Part shown: positions 1 through 12,600 of the stretch, one piece after another | Layout: every line of letters begins with the position of its first letter | How positions within the stretch are numbered: position 1 is the stretch's first letter | Assembly: GCA_043228905.1 (NCBI GenBank) | Contig: JBHGNT010000011.1 | Location: forward strand, 19,592,001 to 19,656,000 | DNA: 64,000 bases | Source: Azolla caroliniana | Taxonomy: Eukaryota > Polypodiophyta | Direction of reading: 5' to 3' | The notes under the pieces: model-generated | Seen by the model: the letters and a program-made list of their open reading frames with translations, nothing else | What the model was told of the DNA's origin: nothing | Databases searched by the model: none | Program-made: the position numbers and the translations under genes

Positions 1-306
1 ACGGTTCGGTTTGAACCGAACCGAACCGCGAAACCTCGACTTATCGGATTCAACGGTTCGATTTGGCTCGGTTCAAGTTTAGGTTTTTTTAAACAGTTCG
101 GTTTGGTTTCAATTGTCAGAAGGTTTTTTTATTTTTTTAAATTTAAAAATAATGAAATATTATAAAAATTTAAATTTGACCTAAGTTGAAAACTGAAACT
201 GAACCATGAAACCGCGGGTTTAATGGTTTCGTGGCTCGGTTCAGGTTTCAAAAAATTTAAACAGTTCGGTTTTCACCCTCTCAAACCGAACCGTTGCCAA
301 TTGTTA
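1..306. mobile_element. CGGTTCGG-rich hAT-like element, right end
   Basis: The block is dense in CGGTTCGGTTTG and its complement and ends at CAACGG-type sequence followed by AATTGTTA near 306. It resembles the subterminal repeats of the complete 8-bp-TSD elements at 41633-42192 and 62916-63411. Its left end lies before the window, so no target duplication can be read. Assignment to hAT is by similarity to those two elements. Confidence 0.5.
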
Positions 307-2309
307 GGCACGGATGGTGTAGGTCACTCAACTAAGGGCGTGTGCAACCGTCCGATGTGGATAAAAAGCTGACATTGTTACCTTGAGCCCGACTTCCTGA
401 CTGCCTCTTTTACCAAGAGCCCGACTCTGTCACTAGGAGCCTGACTATCTAACAACCTCTATCACAAGGAGCGTGACCGAGTCAGTGCACGAGCCCGACT
501 CAAAGCTTGTCAAAAATTTAAAAATAATAAAGTAATATACTAAGACCATTATTATTAAAAGTGAATGGTTTGGTGGTTAGAGTTATTCTTAGTATGTGAT
601 AGATGTACATTCAAAACGTTTTCTTTTACTTCTTTTTTCTTTTTCAACTTCTTTCTTTTTAGTTTTCTTCTTCTTCGACTTTTTTTTTTAGGGTTTCGAC
701 ATTTAGTTTTAGGCTATGTAGTCACTTTACAATTCATTTACATTTAAGGGTTCTTAATGGCGTTATTGAATTCAACACCTTAATTATTAAATGTGTTCAT
801 TTTTTACATCACAAGTTTGTAGCTGTAGGCACACAAGGTACGCCTCATGGTATTCAGTGTTCACTTGCCACTCTTAACTTTTAGAGAAGGCTTGATACTA
901 TGCTTACAAATTACCAAAGTTTCTCATACAAATTTAATGGAAGTTTTTCTTCATCTATTCACACAAACTAAATTGTTTTTGCATGATATATAAGGAACTA
1001 CACATGGATGGATTTGACCTTGTTATGGAAGATATAGAGAATTGAAGCCTTATTGTAGATGAGCCATCCTAATAGTCTAAAAGATATATCTTTATATCAT
1101 GGAATGGTTACATTTATACTAAGGTGGCAAATCTTCCTTGTATTTGGAATTGGTCTTTTGGGAAAATAATTAGCAATAGGTTGTCCTCCAAACACCCTCT
1201 TGTATGCAATTACTTCTCATCCTTTAATTGCTTTATACTTGCAAGGTGTAAAATTGTCATCATCAAACACTTAACCATATGTTGTCGATCGTACCTTTGT
1301 GCCCTAGTATATAACTAAACATTTGCAAACTCTGATTGATGCAATTGAACTTTTTGCTTTAGTTGTCGGATTGAACATTTGTTTTCCTATCTCTTAAGAT
1401 GCTTCTTTTCATAATTCACAATGAACACCAGGTACCAAGAATGGGAATTCCAACAGCTCATCTTAACACACAATGAGTGGATCATAACATTTGAAATTGG
1501 TAGAGTACTATTGTTAATTATGTGTGTTGATCAATTTCAAAGGTAGGTGGTAATCCAGAAGGATATACAAATGCATGCAACTAAGGCATGGCTACTGTAA
1601 TTTACCATTAATTAAACAATGAGGGAGTTGCTAACATGACATTTTCTACCGAAGACCAATGGAAAGCTACTTATGCCAAATAGAACAGTGATGATTTCAA
1701 CGTATCTTACTCGAAACTTTCCCTTTCATAACTCTCTTCTCACTAAATCCTATACTCGATAGAAATTTAAAGAAAAAATATCAGAAAAATAATTTCTCTA
1801 ACCCATGGAAGAAATTGAACGATATAATTAGATTATAATACAAAACACAAATAGAAGGAAAATAGTTTGTTGTATTGTGATTTGTGTGAGTACACAAAAC
1901 AAAAGAAATCAAAATGAAGGCCAAATCAACCTGGAGACCATAACTAGAGGAGCTACCCAAATCAAGATTTGTACAAGGATAGTCACTAGATTAGATTTGC
2001 AATCTCTGATTTCAACTACATGCAGTGAGAATTTTGAGAACTTTGAGGAGTTTCATCTTCGTCTACGCTACCTTTGCACAAACACTGATGTGTGTCGAGT
2101 CTTCTTTGTCTTCTTCAAACCTAGTGAGATTCTTCTCCATGCAGTTGTTAAGGAATCTTTCCATTAAACGTGGTGAAGTTCTATATCGAAACATTTGAAT
2201 GTCATCCCGACTAAGCAACAATGACCTAAAACATTGTAAGGCTCCTCGGGCTCTTGCCTCGTGTGAGTCGGGCTCCTGCTTCAGGTCAGTTGAGCTCCCC
2301 GGGCTCCTG
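307..2309. other. Non-coding stretch with mirrored GAGCCCGACT blocks
   Basis: No gene is supported here. Several GAGCCCGACT-like decamers occur at about 385-515, and their reverse complement (AGTCGGGCTC and variants) occurs at about 2240-2310, so the two clusters face each other across about 1.7 kb of AT-rich sequence. The short ORFs inside show no recognisable domain. Confidence 0.5.
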
Positions 2310-2466
2310 CTAAACCAATAAGCCGCTAAACCGTGAAACCCAAAAACCAAACCGAATAGTATCCTTTGAAACTAGAACAAACTATTTATATAACTTTGAA
2401 CCGATAAACCTTAAGCCACAACTTAACGGTTCGGTTCGGTTCGAGTCGAAACCAGGCCCATTGTTA
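2310..2466. mobile_element. CGGTTCGG-rich hAT-like element, right end
   Basis: The segment carries AAACCGAA and CGGTTCGGTTCGGTT motifs and finishes with GGCCCATTGTTA at 2466, close to the GGGCCCATTRCTA terminus of the elements at 41633-42192 and 62916-63411. No matching left terminus or 8-bp target duplication was found, so it is either truncated or the far end of a larger element. Confidence 0.5.
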
Positions 2467-3483
2467 AATACTCCAATAATATATTGTCCTTTGGAACATT
2501 TGAGGTTAGTATTTAAAGAGGCATTCAATAGTTTGAATTGAACATCTAAACTAAAAATTGGATTTATATGGGAAGACAATGAAGATTTTGAATGTTACGT
2601 TGTGTATGTAATTAGATGTGAAATTTGAAAATACTAAAGGACCAATTTGATGGCAACAAATCAGTTGTGGAGGGGTTAGATGATTAATATATAGGTGATA
2701 TTCATATACATAATGTGGTAGAAGGTACAAGTTCAAATAGTCTATGCATTTATCACATGGGCAATGTCATTGACGAATAGGCCCGAATAAATAATGCAAG
2801 GCACCATCTATACAATCGGAGGATACAAACATGTTCTAGAAGTATCTATTGTTTAAGGATACATAGATGCAAAATGCATGCACTTTGTAGAATAATTAGG
2901 AAGCTTGTTTGCTTCGTATAACACATGTTTTTCTTGAATATCAAAGCAAGAAAAGAGTTTGTAAATTTTGGAAAGTGTCTTATCCACTAAAGGGCTTGAA
3001 TGGTGCTCATGGGAATCTCACTAATAAATCATTTGAGGAATCAAAGTTAGAATAATATTATATTCTAATTGTGAGAAAAAGAAACATAAGACTACTATAA
3101 TGTATGATAGGTGGAAAGAGCTACATGCTTAGATGGGCCATTCAAAAGGTGGAGTTGATGTTTGCATACTTATAGATAAAAAAAGTATTGAGCTTGCGAA
3201 GGAGAAATGGGCATCTGGTAATTTAAAACTCCAGAGTTAAGTGGAAAGAATACTTAGGATGGACTAGTTTGACTCTAACACAAGCCATTTTAGATGGCTA
3301 AAAATTCATGATAACCATGGTGATCTCTTTGCTAAACTCTTTTTATGGGCAACATTGAAAGACAATTAATGCTATATTACTATTCTTGTTTCCTTCACTT
3401 CTCACATTTTAGTGAATATTTTACCAATATGGAGTTACAAAAGGTAAGAGTTTAAAAAATACCCTGGAATATATTCAATCGTA

Positions 3484-4455
3484 ATGTGCCACTTTTACAA
3501 CCATGCGTTGCAAATTTTAGGTTGGACCAATCCCATGATGGATGCATTGCAGAAAGTTCCAGTCTTTCAGTACAATGTGAAATTGGGTAGAACCTTACTC
3601 ATGTCTGAGAATATTCGAACTCCTGCAACTCAAAAGCACTGGAATAAGTGGGGTGTTTCAAGCACTCATTTGAAGGCATATTGGACATGGATTTGGTCTT
3701 TCAAGGGACCAACCAAACATATTCTCTTTGGATGGCTTTTACTACATGCAACACTATCAGTAGGTCAGTCATTTAGAGGAGATGTGGCAACTAGTCTTAG
3801 ACAATGTCGTTATTGTGATGACATGCATGAAACTACCAAGCATGCTCTCTGGTCATGCTCAATAGCCCAACAGGTATGGAATAAAGTTATCTCTTTATTC
3901 CTGACAATTAACATAGGCTGCCTCTTCTCTTCGGGGTCAACGGTATGGGGGGTTCTCCATTCCAGTCTCCTGTTGTATGAAGCAGATGATGCTCCAGAGG
4001 CTATCACAGTCATCGACAAACATCTAATTACTGTCTCCCCTTTTTAGCACCTCGCAAGCAAATGCATGCAACCCATGTATGGAAAACAATATATACGGTT
4101 ACATTATGGATATTATGGAAGTATCATTGTAAAAGACAATATGAGTTCATAATTCCTCTTCTCTCAGATATATTGCCGAAATGATGGGGGAGCTTTATTG
4201 GTGGTTGTGCGGGGGCAATATGACAATATGCCAGGCTCGTCGGAGGTTGTTCTGAAGAAAAGGAAAAAATTATGCAATTATGGAGGAAATTACCTCTGTT
4301 CACAGTCTCCTCTAAAGGGCCTTTATGGAAATATCATCACCCTTGGTCCTTGCCCTGACCATTTTTTTTGTATATAATACTCTTTGATTTTACATTTTTG
4401 TAGCCCTCTGACACTTTTCTTAATACTAACGAAGGAAATCTTTTTTGAAAAAAAA
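3484..4455 (+). mobile_element. LINE (L1-type) 3' fragment with RT zinc-binding domain
   Basis: The open stretch 3484-4047 encodes a domain of the zf-RVT type found at the C-terminus of plant LINE ORF2. Visible features are a W-rich lead-in with KHILFGWLLLHATLS, then CRYCDDMHETTKHALWSC, which supplies the Cys-x2-Cys and His/Cys zinc ligands, then QQVWNKV. Downstream is a T-rich 3' tail ending in an A-rich run near 4450. The reverse-transcriptase core is missing upstream. It is decayed and not expected to be active. Confidence 0.8.
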
Positions 4456-5368
4456 TAAAATGTTAGGTTGCCCTTACGTTACACAACAACTCGTAGTAAT
4501 GTTAAGCCTTAGATAGGGTTTGCATCATGCATGAAAAGTGGAAAGTGTCGACATATGCTTTCCATACGAGGTGGAACAAACAATGACCAACTTTACACAG
4601 GGATACATTACCAATATGTGGGGCATTATGGGAGTATTGATGAAAGGGGGACATGCAGGTAGGTACCCCAATCGAAACGCTCCACTATGCGAGCAATGAC
4701 AAAGAAAGTCGAAAGGGGTGGAGGGTTGACAGTAGCCGATGAAACATATATTAGATGCAACAAGGGGCTTTGTTTCCGGGAGCGGAGAAGGGGCGGCATC
4801 CGTAAACTCTATAAACCCTAAACCCTAAACCCAAAGCCCATATGTAAGAGAAAAGGCGACGGATTCGGAATCGGATTCGGAATCGGGTGGTGGCGGGATC
4901 GGAAGGTTGAGATGTTCCATGAATAATTATTAATGTTAAAGAGTAGTAATGAACAAAAACTACTCTTTTTGCCTTTCATGTGGAGGAGAAGAGGAAGAGG
5001 AAGGAGAGGCCTTTCATTTGAAACCTCTTTTTCTCTGTTCATCTGCAATACATACACCAACTACCCTGCCCCTGCCCCTGCCCCTGCCCTTGCCCCTGCC
5101 TCTGCCTCTGCCTCTGCGTCTTCCGTCTCCGCGTTCGTGTCTGTATGTACGTGCAAAATTCCTGTCTTCTTCGATGTGGAGCTTCTCCGCCCACCCCCTT
5201 GCCACAGACGCAGACGCAGATGCAGACGCAGACCCAGAAGCAACTACACCAATGGTCTCCGCCATCACAAATCCAATTTCACCGACCAAGGTCGCTGTCT
5301 TCTTCTTCTTCGTCTAACGCCCCAGAAGAATCCATCGCCCAATAAACAATTTCAAAAAATAAAATAAA
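4456..5368 (+). promoter_or_regulatory. Upstream region of the EF-hand gene
   Basis: This stretch precedes the start codon at 5369. It holds three plant-type telomere-like units (AAACCCT) at 4812-4832, a hexamer-type repeat (CCTGCC, drifting to CCTCTG) at about 5063-5120, and a GCAGAC-type repeat at about 5206-5236. An ATG-initiated reading frame runs from 4933 to a TAA at 5365-5367, one base before the main ATG. No TATA box was assigned with confidence. Confidence 0.4.
5063..5120. repeat. Degenerate CCTGCC microsatellite
   Basis: About nine or ten hexamer units of CCTGCC grade into CCTCTG. It lies in the probable 5' leader of the EF-hand gene. A read-through frame would give Pro-Ala dipeptides, but the frame closes before the main ORF. 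Confidence 0.85.
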
Positions 5369-6643
5369 ATGCCTCCTCCCTCTTCTTCGTCCACCCTTCA
5401 TCTCCCCATGCACCCCATCGGTGATGAAGACGAAGATGATGTTGCCTCGTATAGTAGTAGTAATGGCAATGGCGATAGGATTACTGGTTGTAACAGGGAT
5501 CCTGCTCTCGATGTTCATGGTCATGTTCTTTCACAATCAGATGACAATCAGATGGAGATACAAATACAGGTATTACGCTTCTCCCCAATTGCCCTCTCAT
5601 TCCATCTTGGATGTATTGGACTATATATATGTACTGCGTATAAATTTTCCGGGTCAGCGGTAACTTGACTGCTATATTGCTGATAGTAATGAGTAGAATT
5701 CTCTGTCGATCTCCTAATTGGTTCATCTATGCAAATTCCAGGACTCTGCTCCAATCACGGACCACAATCCAGGACAACATGTCATGGATCCTCATCATCC
5801 TCACTCTCACTCTCATTCTCCTTCTCACGACATTGTCAACATTGCAGGTGAACTTGAACAAAATTCTAACTTGTGTTTTTAATATAGAAAATGAATATCT
5901 GGAATGTCCCTGAAGAGAAATAAACTGTGATTTTCTGGTGGGGAAATATGATATGTAGACAGGTCAGGCTTATAAAACGTATTTCTTTGGAGTTAAAATT
6001 CATCAATAAAAAGAGTGGTTAGTGGTTTCAAGTTTCAGTTGATCAATAGGTTCACGATACAGCTCTTAAGTTAGGTTAGAGTATATCAATAGAAATTACA
6101 CCGGAGTTTATAACTTTGCAGATTGTTGTGTTGTTGTGGTAACAACATCTTAATTCCCGAGATTGCTTTTTTCACTGCAATAGTCAAGCGTCCTTAAAAT
6201 GGCCAGCATTTTACCAAATTGAATAATTAAATATCAGGCTGCTGTATCAAATAGAAACTTTGTAAAGTGTTATTTTTCACCTAGTCTTCTACTACTATGC
6301 AAGCCCATTTGCAGGTATGAATGAGTGCTTTTCCTAAAGAGGGTAGGAAACTTCGCCAATAGGTCATTTTGATTGGTTTTCTGAAAGAATTTATTTTAAA
6401 AGTGTTTATTTTCGACTGTGCAATTACATTTCTTCTGACACATTCCACTATGCAGATGATCGGAGAGTTCTGTTGGCTATCACAGTGGCAATAAATGATG
6501 GGCAAATAGAACTACTTTCTGTGAGAGATGGAGATTGTTTAGAAGAGTTGGCAACCAAGTTTTGCAAAGACCATTCCATATCTGATAATTATGTTCCCCC
6601 TTTGACTCAACATCTTGCTTCCACGCTTCAAAGCCTCGGGTAA

Positions 6644-6693
<50 letters not shown>

Positions 6694-9600
6694 CCCCCAT
6701 CCCCCAATTTCGTTCTTGTGTATTTAAATTGAAAATTTAGTCTGACAACATTTGTTGTACTGGCAATAGGAAGGAAGTTACTCAGGATATAGAGATGACT
6801 AATGCTACTCACACATCAGAAAGACATAACCATACCCGTCCATTATATGAAAAGACAAAACCAGAATTATGTACTCACCGGCTATGTTCACTCAAATCTC
6901 TAGGTAGTCAAGAAATTCCCAAGGTGAAAACAAGGAAACCAACTGGTCACCATGTGCTACCCTCTTTTGCTAGTTTGGCGAAGTTTCAAAAAGTTACTGA
7001 AAAGAAAGTGGAGCCGCAGCGATCACCCCAACTCTCACCAAAATCGGTAAATATCAGGCTAAACGAGTCAGATTACAGTTTATTTTCCATTTTTATTTTT
7101 GACCTCTCAGAGGGATGGTTCACTTATACAGAAGGCAGTGTATACTAGACTTTATGTTGAATTTCTACATCAGAAACAACGAATGGAGGAAGAACAACAA
7201 GCATCTCTGGCACAATATCGTGAGAGGTTGGAAAGAGATAAACCAGCATATACAAAAGTATGTAAACAAATAATCCTGAATATTCATTCTTATATAGTCT
7301 TGAAATGATCTTCAGATATATTGAAACTGTTTACAACTTGACCTGTTTCCAATTAAATTCAAGAAAAAGTGCAATTCAGCATCATTTTATTTGTATACGC
7401 CTCCTTAATCCGAATATAAGCTTGCACTTAATGGTTGGTGCATGAATTTCAAAGTTCTCCCAAGGAAAACATAATCAATAATTTTGTCGCAGGTTATTAA
7501 ATAATATGCTTTTTCCACATGCTATGTGGCATGTGACTTAACAGATGGAGGTAGATAAGCGTCGCAAAATTTTAACTTTCTCCCAACGAAAAGATAATTA
7601 ATGGTTTTGTGCCATGATCATTAACCAATATGTTCTTTACACATGCCATATAGCTTGTGACTGAACAGACAGAGGTGAATAAGCTATTGAATAATGATTA
7701 CTGCAAATTTTCAAATTTCTCCCCAAGGAAAATACCAATTCATGCCTAAAAAAGATTTTTGAAGATCACTTCCGTTCTGCCATAAATTTGCATGCATTTT
7801 CCTATATCAATCTCTAACTGATGTGAAGCGGCTCTGAACTGGTCTGTCACACTAAGAGAGCATGAGATAGATGTGTATCCATATAAGAAAGCCTGATGAC
7901 AAATCCATCCTGCAATGTGTGTATGAAGAGAGGCTTATAGTGTGCCATCTTCCTACCAATATATGCTGTGAGGCTGACCAATGCTCTTTTCACTATCTGA
8001 TTTTATGATACTATTTGGATCACTCATTATTCTTTTTGACTTTGGTCGTGTTCAGGCGTGGACAATCCAAACTGTATTGGAACGGGAGTAGTGCATCTAT
8101 ACTTATGCCATTTGATTGGAACCATTCTTGCATTTCAGCATACAAACAATGATTATTTCCATGTTCTGCCAACATTTTAGATGACATAAGTACCATCCGG
8201 AGTATCTATGCTTTGGGGGCTCCCATATCTGTTAAACAGTTCTCATCAATCAGAACATTGCCTTCATCACTATTGTGGCCGTTCCCATCTCTGGCCAAAT
8301 TACATCATGGGACATTGATGCTTTTGTCCTTGATCATGTGGGTAATAACCGCGACTATAAGTTTCTCCAAAGTTTTCTAGTTAAGGATAATAGTATAGTT
8401 GTGTTTGTGGAAAGAAATCAAAATGGCCTAGAGCTAGTGCTCTCTTAAAAAAGCAAGAAAGCAAGAAAGTATATTAATGTCTCTTAAGAGGGAAAAATGG
8501 CCTATAAGACCAAACAAGAGAGTACATCTTAAAATGTTGTCTCTTCTTTGAGAACAAACCAAAATAAATGTAACTACAAAAATTAGTATATAAAAATAAA
8601 ATAACTAAAAGAATCCCTCCCTCTATACATGTAAAATTCTCAAGTCAAATCGATTGAAATTTTTGTATTGAAATCTCTAACATAGGTCGATCTAGAATGG
8701 AGAGATCTTCGAAGTGAGGTAATCACCTATGATGGTAGACATATTAGCCTTTATCTGTCAATGACAGGAGTGATGGTCCATGAGGGCCAGGCCTACATGC
8801 ATGACAAATTGCTATTGCCCAATGTATATTGTAACCCCTTGGGAGCCCACTTGTGTAGCCCTTAATAGTCTTGTAACATGAGCAGGAGAGATGGGGCTAA
8901 AGAAATTTGTGATTGTTCCTTGTTGCTGAGATTATGTGGTGTGTTGACGTCCTTCAACAACTTCATGAGTTCTAGAAGAATAACCCAAGCACCGTTGGTC
9001 CTCATATTCCATTACCTTGGATAGTGAGCCAAAGCCAAACTGCCTTATAGTGGGCCATCTTCTTACCAAGAGATGTGGAGTTGATCCATGTTCTTTCGTA
9101 ATTTGATGATATCAGTTTGGATCACTCTATTCTTTTATGCTTTGGTCATGTTTAGATGGGGATAATCCAAGCTATATTGGAAGGGGGGTTGTGCATTTAT
9201 GCTTTTGCTATGTGACTTGAACCACGGTTGTATTTCAGCATACCAGCAATGATTTTCTCCATGTTCAGAAAGTGGTTTTGATGACATGAATGCCAACCTT
9301 GAGTACCTTTGTTTAGGCAGCGCCCAAAGCTGTTGGATATCGGTCACTGATCAGAATAATGCCTCTGTGAATACTTGGGTGGCTCCCATCTCTACTATTT
9401 AAATCATGGGTCACCTATGGATTGCTGCTTATCATGGGAACATTCATTGAGACTAAAGGTCTCTCCAAATCTTTTCAGCTGTCTGCCTTGTGAAGACTTT
9501 GTCACCAGGTTTCTACTGCATAGAGAACAGTCAGTGTGACGTGTGTATCAAATAGCACATTTCCTTTCAAGAGGGCCAAGGACTGCATATCCACGAGAAA

Positions 9601-12600
9601 GTAGAGCACCGGCAACCTCCTGTAAGAAGAACCTAGGCATTGTGAATGTTACTCCTAGGTATATGTAGGATCCCCTTTTCTTCTCCCAATAATACTTCTG
9701 GTTCTGATCTTGTTACTGTGCTGGAGTGGTAGTTATCTAGGTTTACCGACAAGCCTTTGTTTGTATAAAATGATTTAAAGGCCTTTAGATGTCTTTTTTG
9801 TCTCTTTGGAGAGTCAGAGATCAGTCAAATATCATCAATATATTGTAATGTTTGTATGTCTGTGCCCACTAGGCATGCGCTCGGACTGCCAAATCTCTAT
9901 GCAATTGGATACTTCATCTGTATGGAGATAAAAGAGAGCGGGTGATAGTGCACATCCTTGTTTTACTCCAGTTGTTCTAGCCACTGCCTCTCACAACCCA
10001 TTGGTACATCAAACTTTCCTAACATGGATTCATCCGATGCATAGATTCCCCATAGTCTATCTTTGGGGACACCTAGGGCTTCTAGCTGCCGCATGAGCCG
10101 AGTGCAAGGTACAATATGGATGGCTTCCTGGAAATTCACATGTAGGAAGATGGCCCACTATAAGGCCTAAACCTAATATTTTCTGTTTTAATGATATTAG
10201 GTTGGATCAGTTCATGGTTTCCAACTTTGGTAATATCCCACGTGGACAATTCTAGCTATATTGGAGCAAGGGTAGTGCATTTATATTTGTGAGATGTGAC
10301 TCGACCATTCTTGCATTTTGGCATCTGGCCATGATTCTCCATTTTTTGTCAGCTGTTTTAATGACATGAGTGTCAATCTTGAGTATTTTTGCTTTTACCC
10401 ATCCCAAATCCATTGGGATACAAATCACTAATGAGGATAGTGCCTTGGTCACTGTTGGGGATTTGTCTATTGTGCCCAAATTTTGGCATGGGACGCGGAT
10501 GATTTTCTTCTCAACATGTGGGCAATTCTCAATATTACAAGTCTCTCCAACTGTCCTGTTAGGTGCCGCATGAAGGTTCGCGTCTGAAGGATTCCACCCC
10601 ATAGAGAAGAGTTGGTTTTATCAAGTAACTACTATTTAATTCGTGGTTCTTTGATTTGCACATGTTCACATTGTCTTTCAGGGGGTGCCAGTGGCTGCAT
10701 ATCCACAAGAACATCAATCATAGGCAATTACCCTCGTGCATTGAGAACCATGGCCCTGTGAACCATGTCTTGTTACCCATGTTTGAGTGGTGCCAAACAC
10801 TGCCACTATGGTTTTATCAAGGTTTACTAACAAGTCCTTGTCTATCCAAAATAATCATCTAGATGTCTCTGTAGTCACTTTTGAGAGTTGGAGATCAAAA
10901 CAATGTCATTGACAATTAGCAATATTGATATGACTATCTCTACCAAGCATGTTCTTGAACCACACCATATTTTCATGTAATTGGATACCTTATCTATATA
11001 AAGACTGAAGAGTGGTTGATAGTGATCAAAGGTCGTGTTGCTGGTCATGACCTTCGACAACCCATTAGGAGCAAACACTTTTCCTATTTCTGATTCATAC
11101 TGTTCATAGATTCCCTATTGCATATCAACCAGGACCCCAATGGCCTCTACACACTGCATGAGCTGAGGATGGGTCGCAATTTCGAAGGTTTTCTGAAAAT
11201 TCATAAAGCAATGATAGATTCTCTTTCCATGAGCTCTTCCTTCTTCAATAAGGGTTAGAAGGCTCGATAGGTGATCCAAAGTGGTGAAGCCCTTTTGGAA
11301 ACCTGCTTGTCTGGCCGAATGGAAGCCATATTTATTGCCCATATGCTCAATTCTGACTTTACGATTGAGCTATATATTTTTGGCCAAGTAATGGCTTAAT
11401 GAGTTAGAGAAATCAACTCAAATTTATATATCATGCAAGCCCTAAATAAAGAGATATTGGATTGACAATTGGGACTATGATTCTACTGTAACAAAATGAT
11501 AGTAGAAACATGAAATGAGTAATGAAGCTTGCATTGAATTGAGAGAAAAGAAGTACACTACTCTGAGCAGTATGTGAGATATATTAGTCCCATAGAGAAT
11601 AATGATTGTCATTAAAAAAAGTTAACAGATCTAGTCTCTGTTACTTTTCAGAAAACAAGAAGGTTAATGTTATTGAGAGGAAGGGCAGCAAAAAAATTTA
11701 AAAACTATGGTGAGCTTCTCTATCATGAAGCATTGAGGAAAGATGAAGAAAAAAGAAAGATTGCAGAGCAGAAGCATTTAGAAGCGCAATCTCATCTGCT
11801 GAAAGGATTCACAGCAAAACCTGAAATCAGGTGCTTATGACTTCTTTCTGAGGAATATTTTCTGGTATAATTTGAATAAGAAAGCACAAATGCATTTAAT
11901 TCCTCTGAAAAGAAGCATATATGTGGAAAAGTTAGTTTTACATAACTAACCTAGAACCAAGATCAATGGGGCCGGAACAACGTGTACTTTATTGTTGGAG
12001 GGACAAGTAGGAGTGGGTATCAATACACTTCTACGCCTACTAATGAATACTGATAAACAAAGAAATGAAGCTCTAAACCTAATACCCAAATGCACATATG
12101 TACGTCTAAATCTACTTAATTGTTCTTAATCCTATGAAGGAAAGAGGCGACAAAGTAATTCATGAGCATGATTAATGGCATTAAAGGTAGCTCCAACAAG
12201 TTACAATTGACCCAAACACTAACGATAGAAGCTGAAGTTTTTGGTCTTACAATAGTAAAAAGTAGATTAAGATTCAGATTATAACTGAACGAGGATAGAT
12301 ATTAGAAGAGGCCTAACTTCTAGCTCAAGTTCTCTAAAAGTAGATTAAGATTAAGATTATACGAATGTCTTTTATAGCTTTTACAATGCTCCTGGGCATT
12401 TTCACATTGAGCTATAAGTCTCCCTTAAAAGACTTTAATATATCTTTCTTTCTTTCTCTTTGTGCTCTCTATAATGTCTGCCTAATCTCAGCGTTCTTTG
12501 TAATGTATGCCTAATCTCTGCATTCTCTGTAATGTCTTCCTAATCTCTGCGTTCTCTGTAATGTCTGCCTAATCTCTGGGTTCTCTGTAATGGCTGCCTA

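Larger units (their letters stand above)
7258..11651. other. Intron 5 of the EF-hand gene, LINE-filled
   Basis: This intron lies between exon 5 (donor GTATGT) and exon 6 (acceptor TTTTCAG). About 3.4 kb of it is serial LINE fragments on the minus strand. The remainder, 7258-7930, shows nothing recognisable beyond two loosely similar segments around 7440-7700. Confidence 0.8.
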
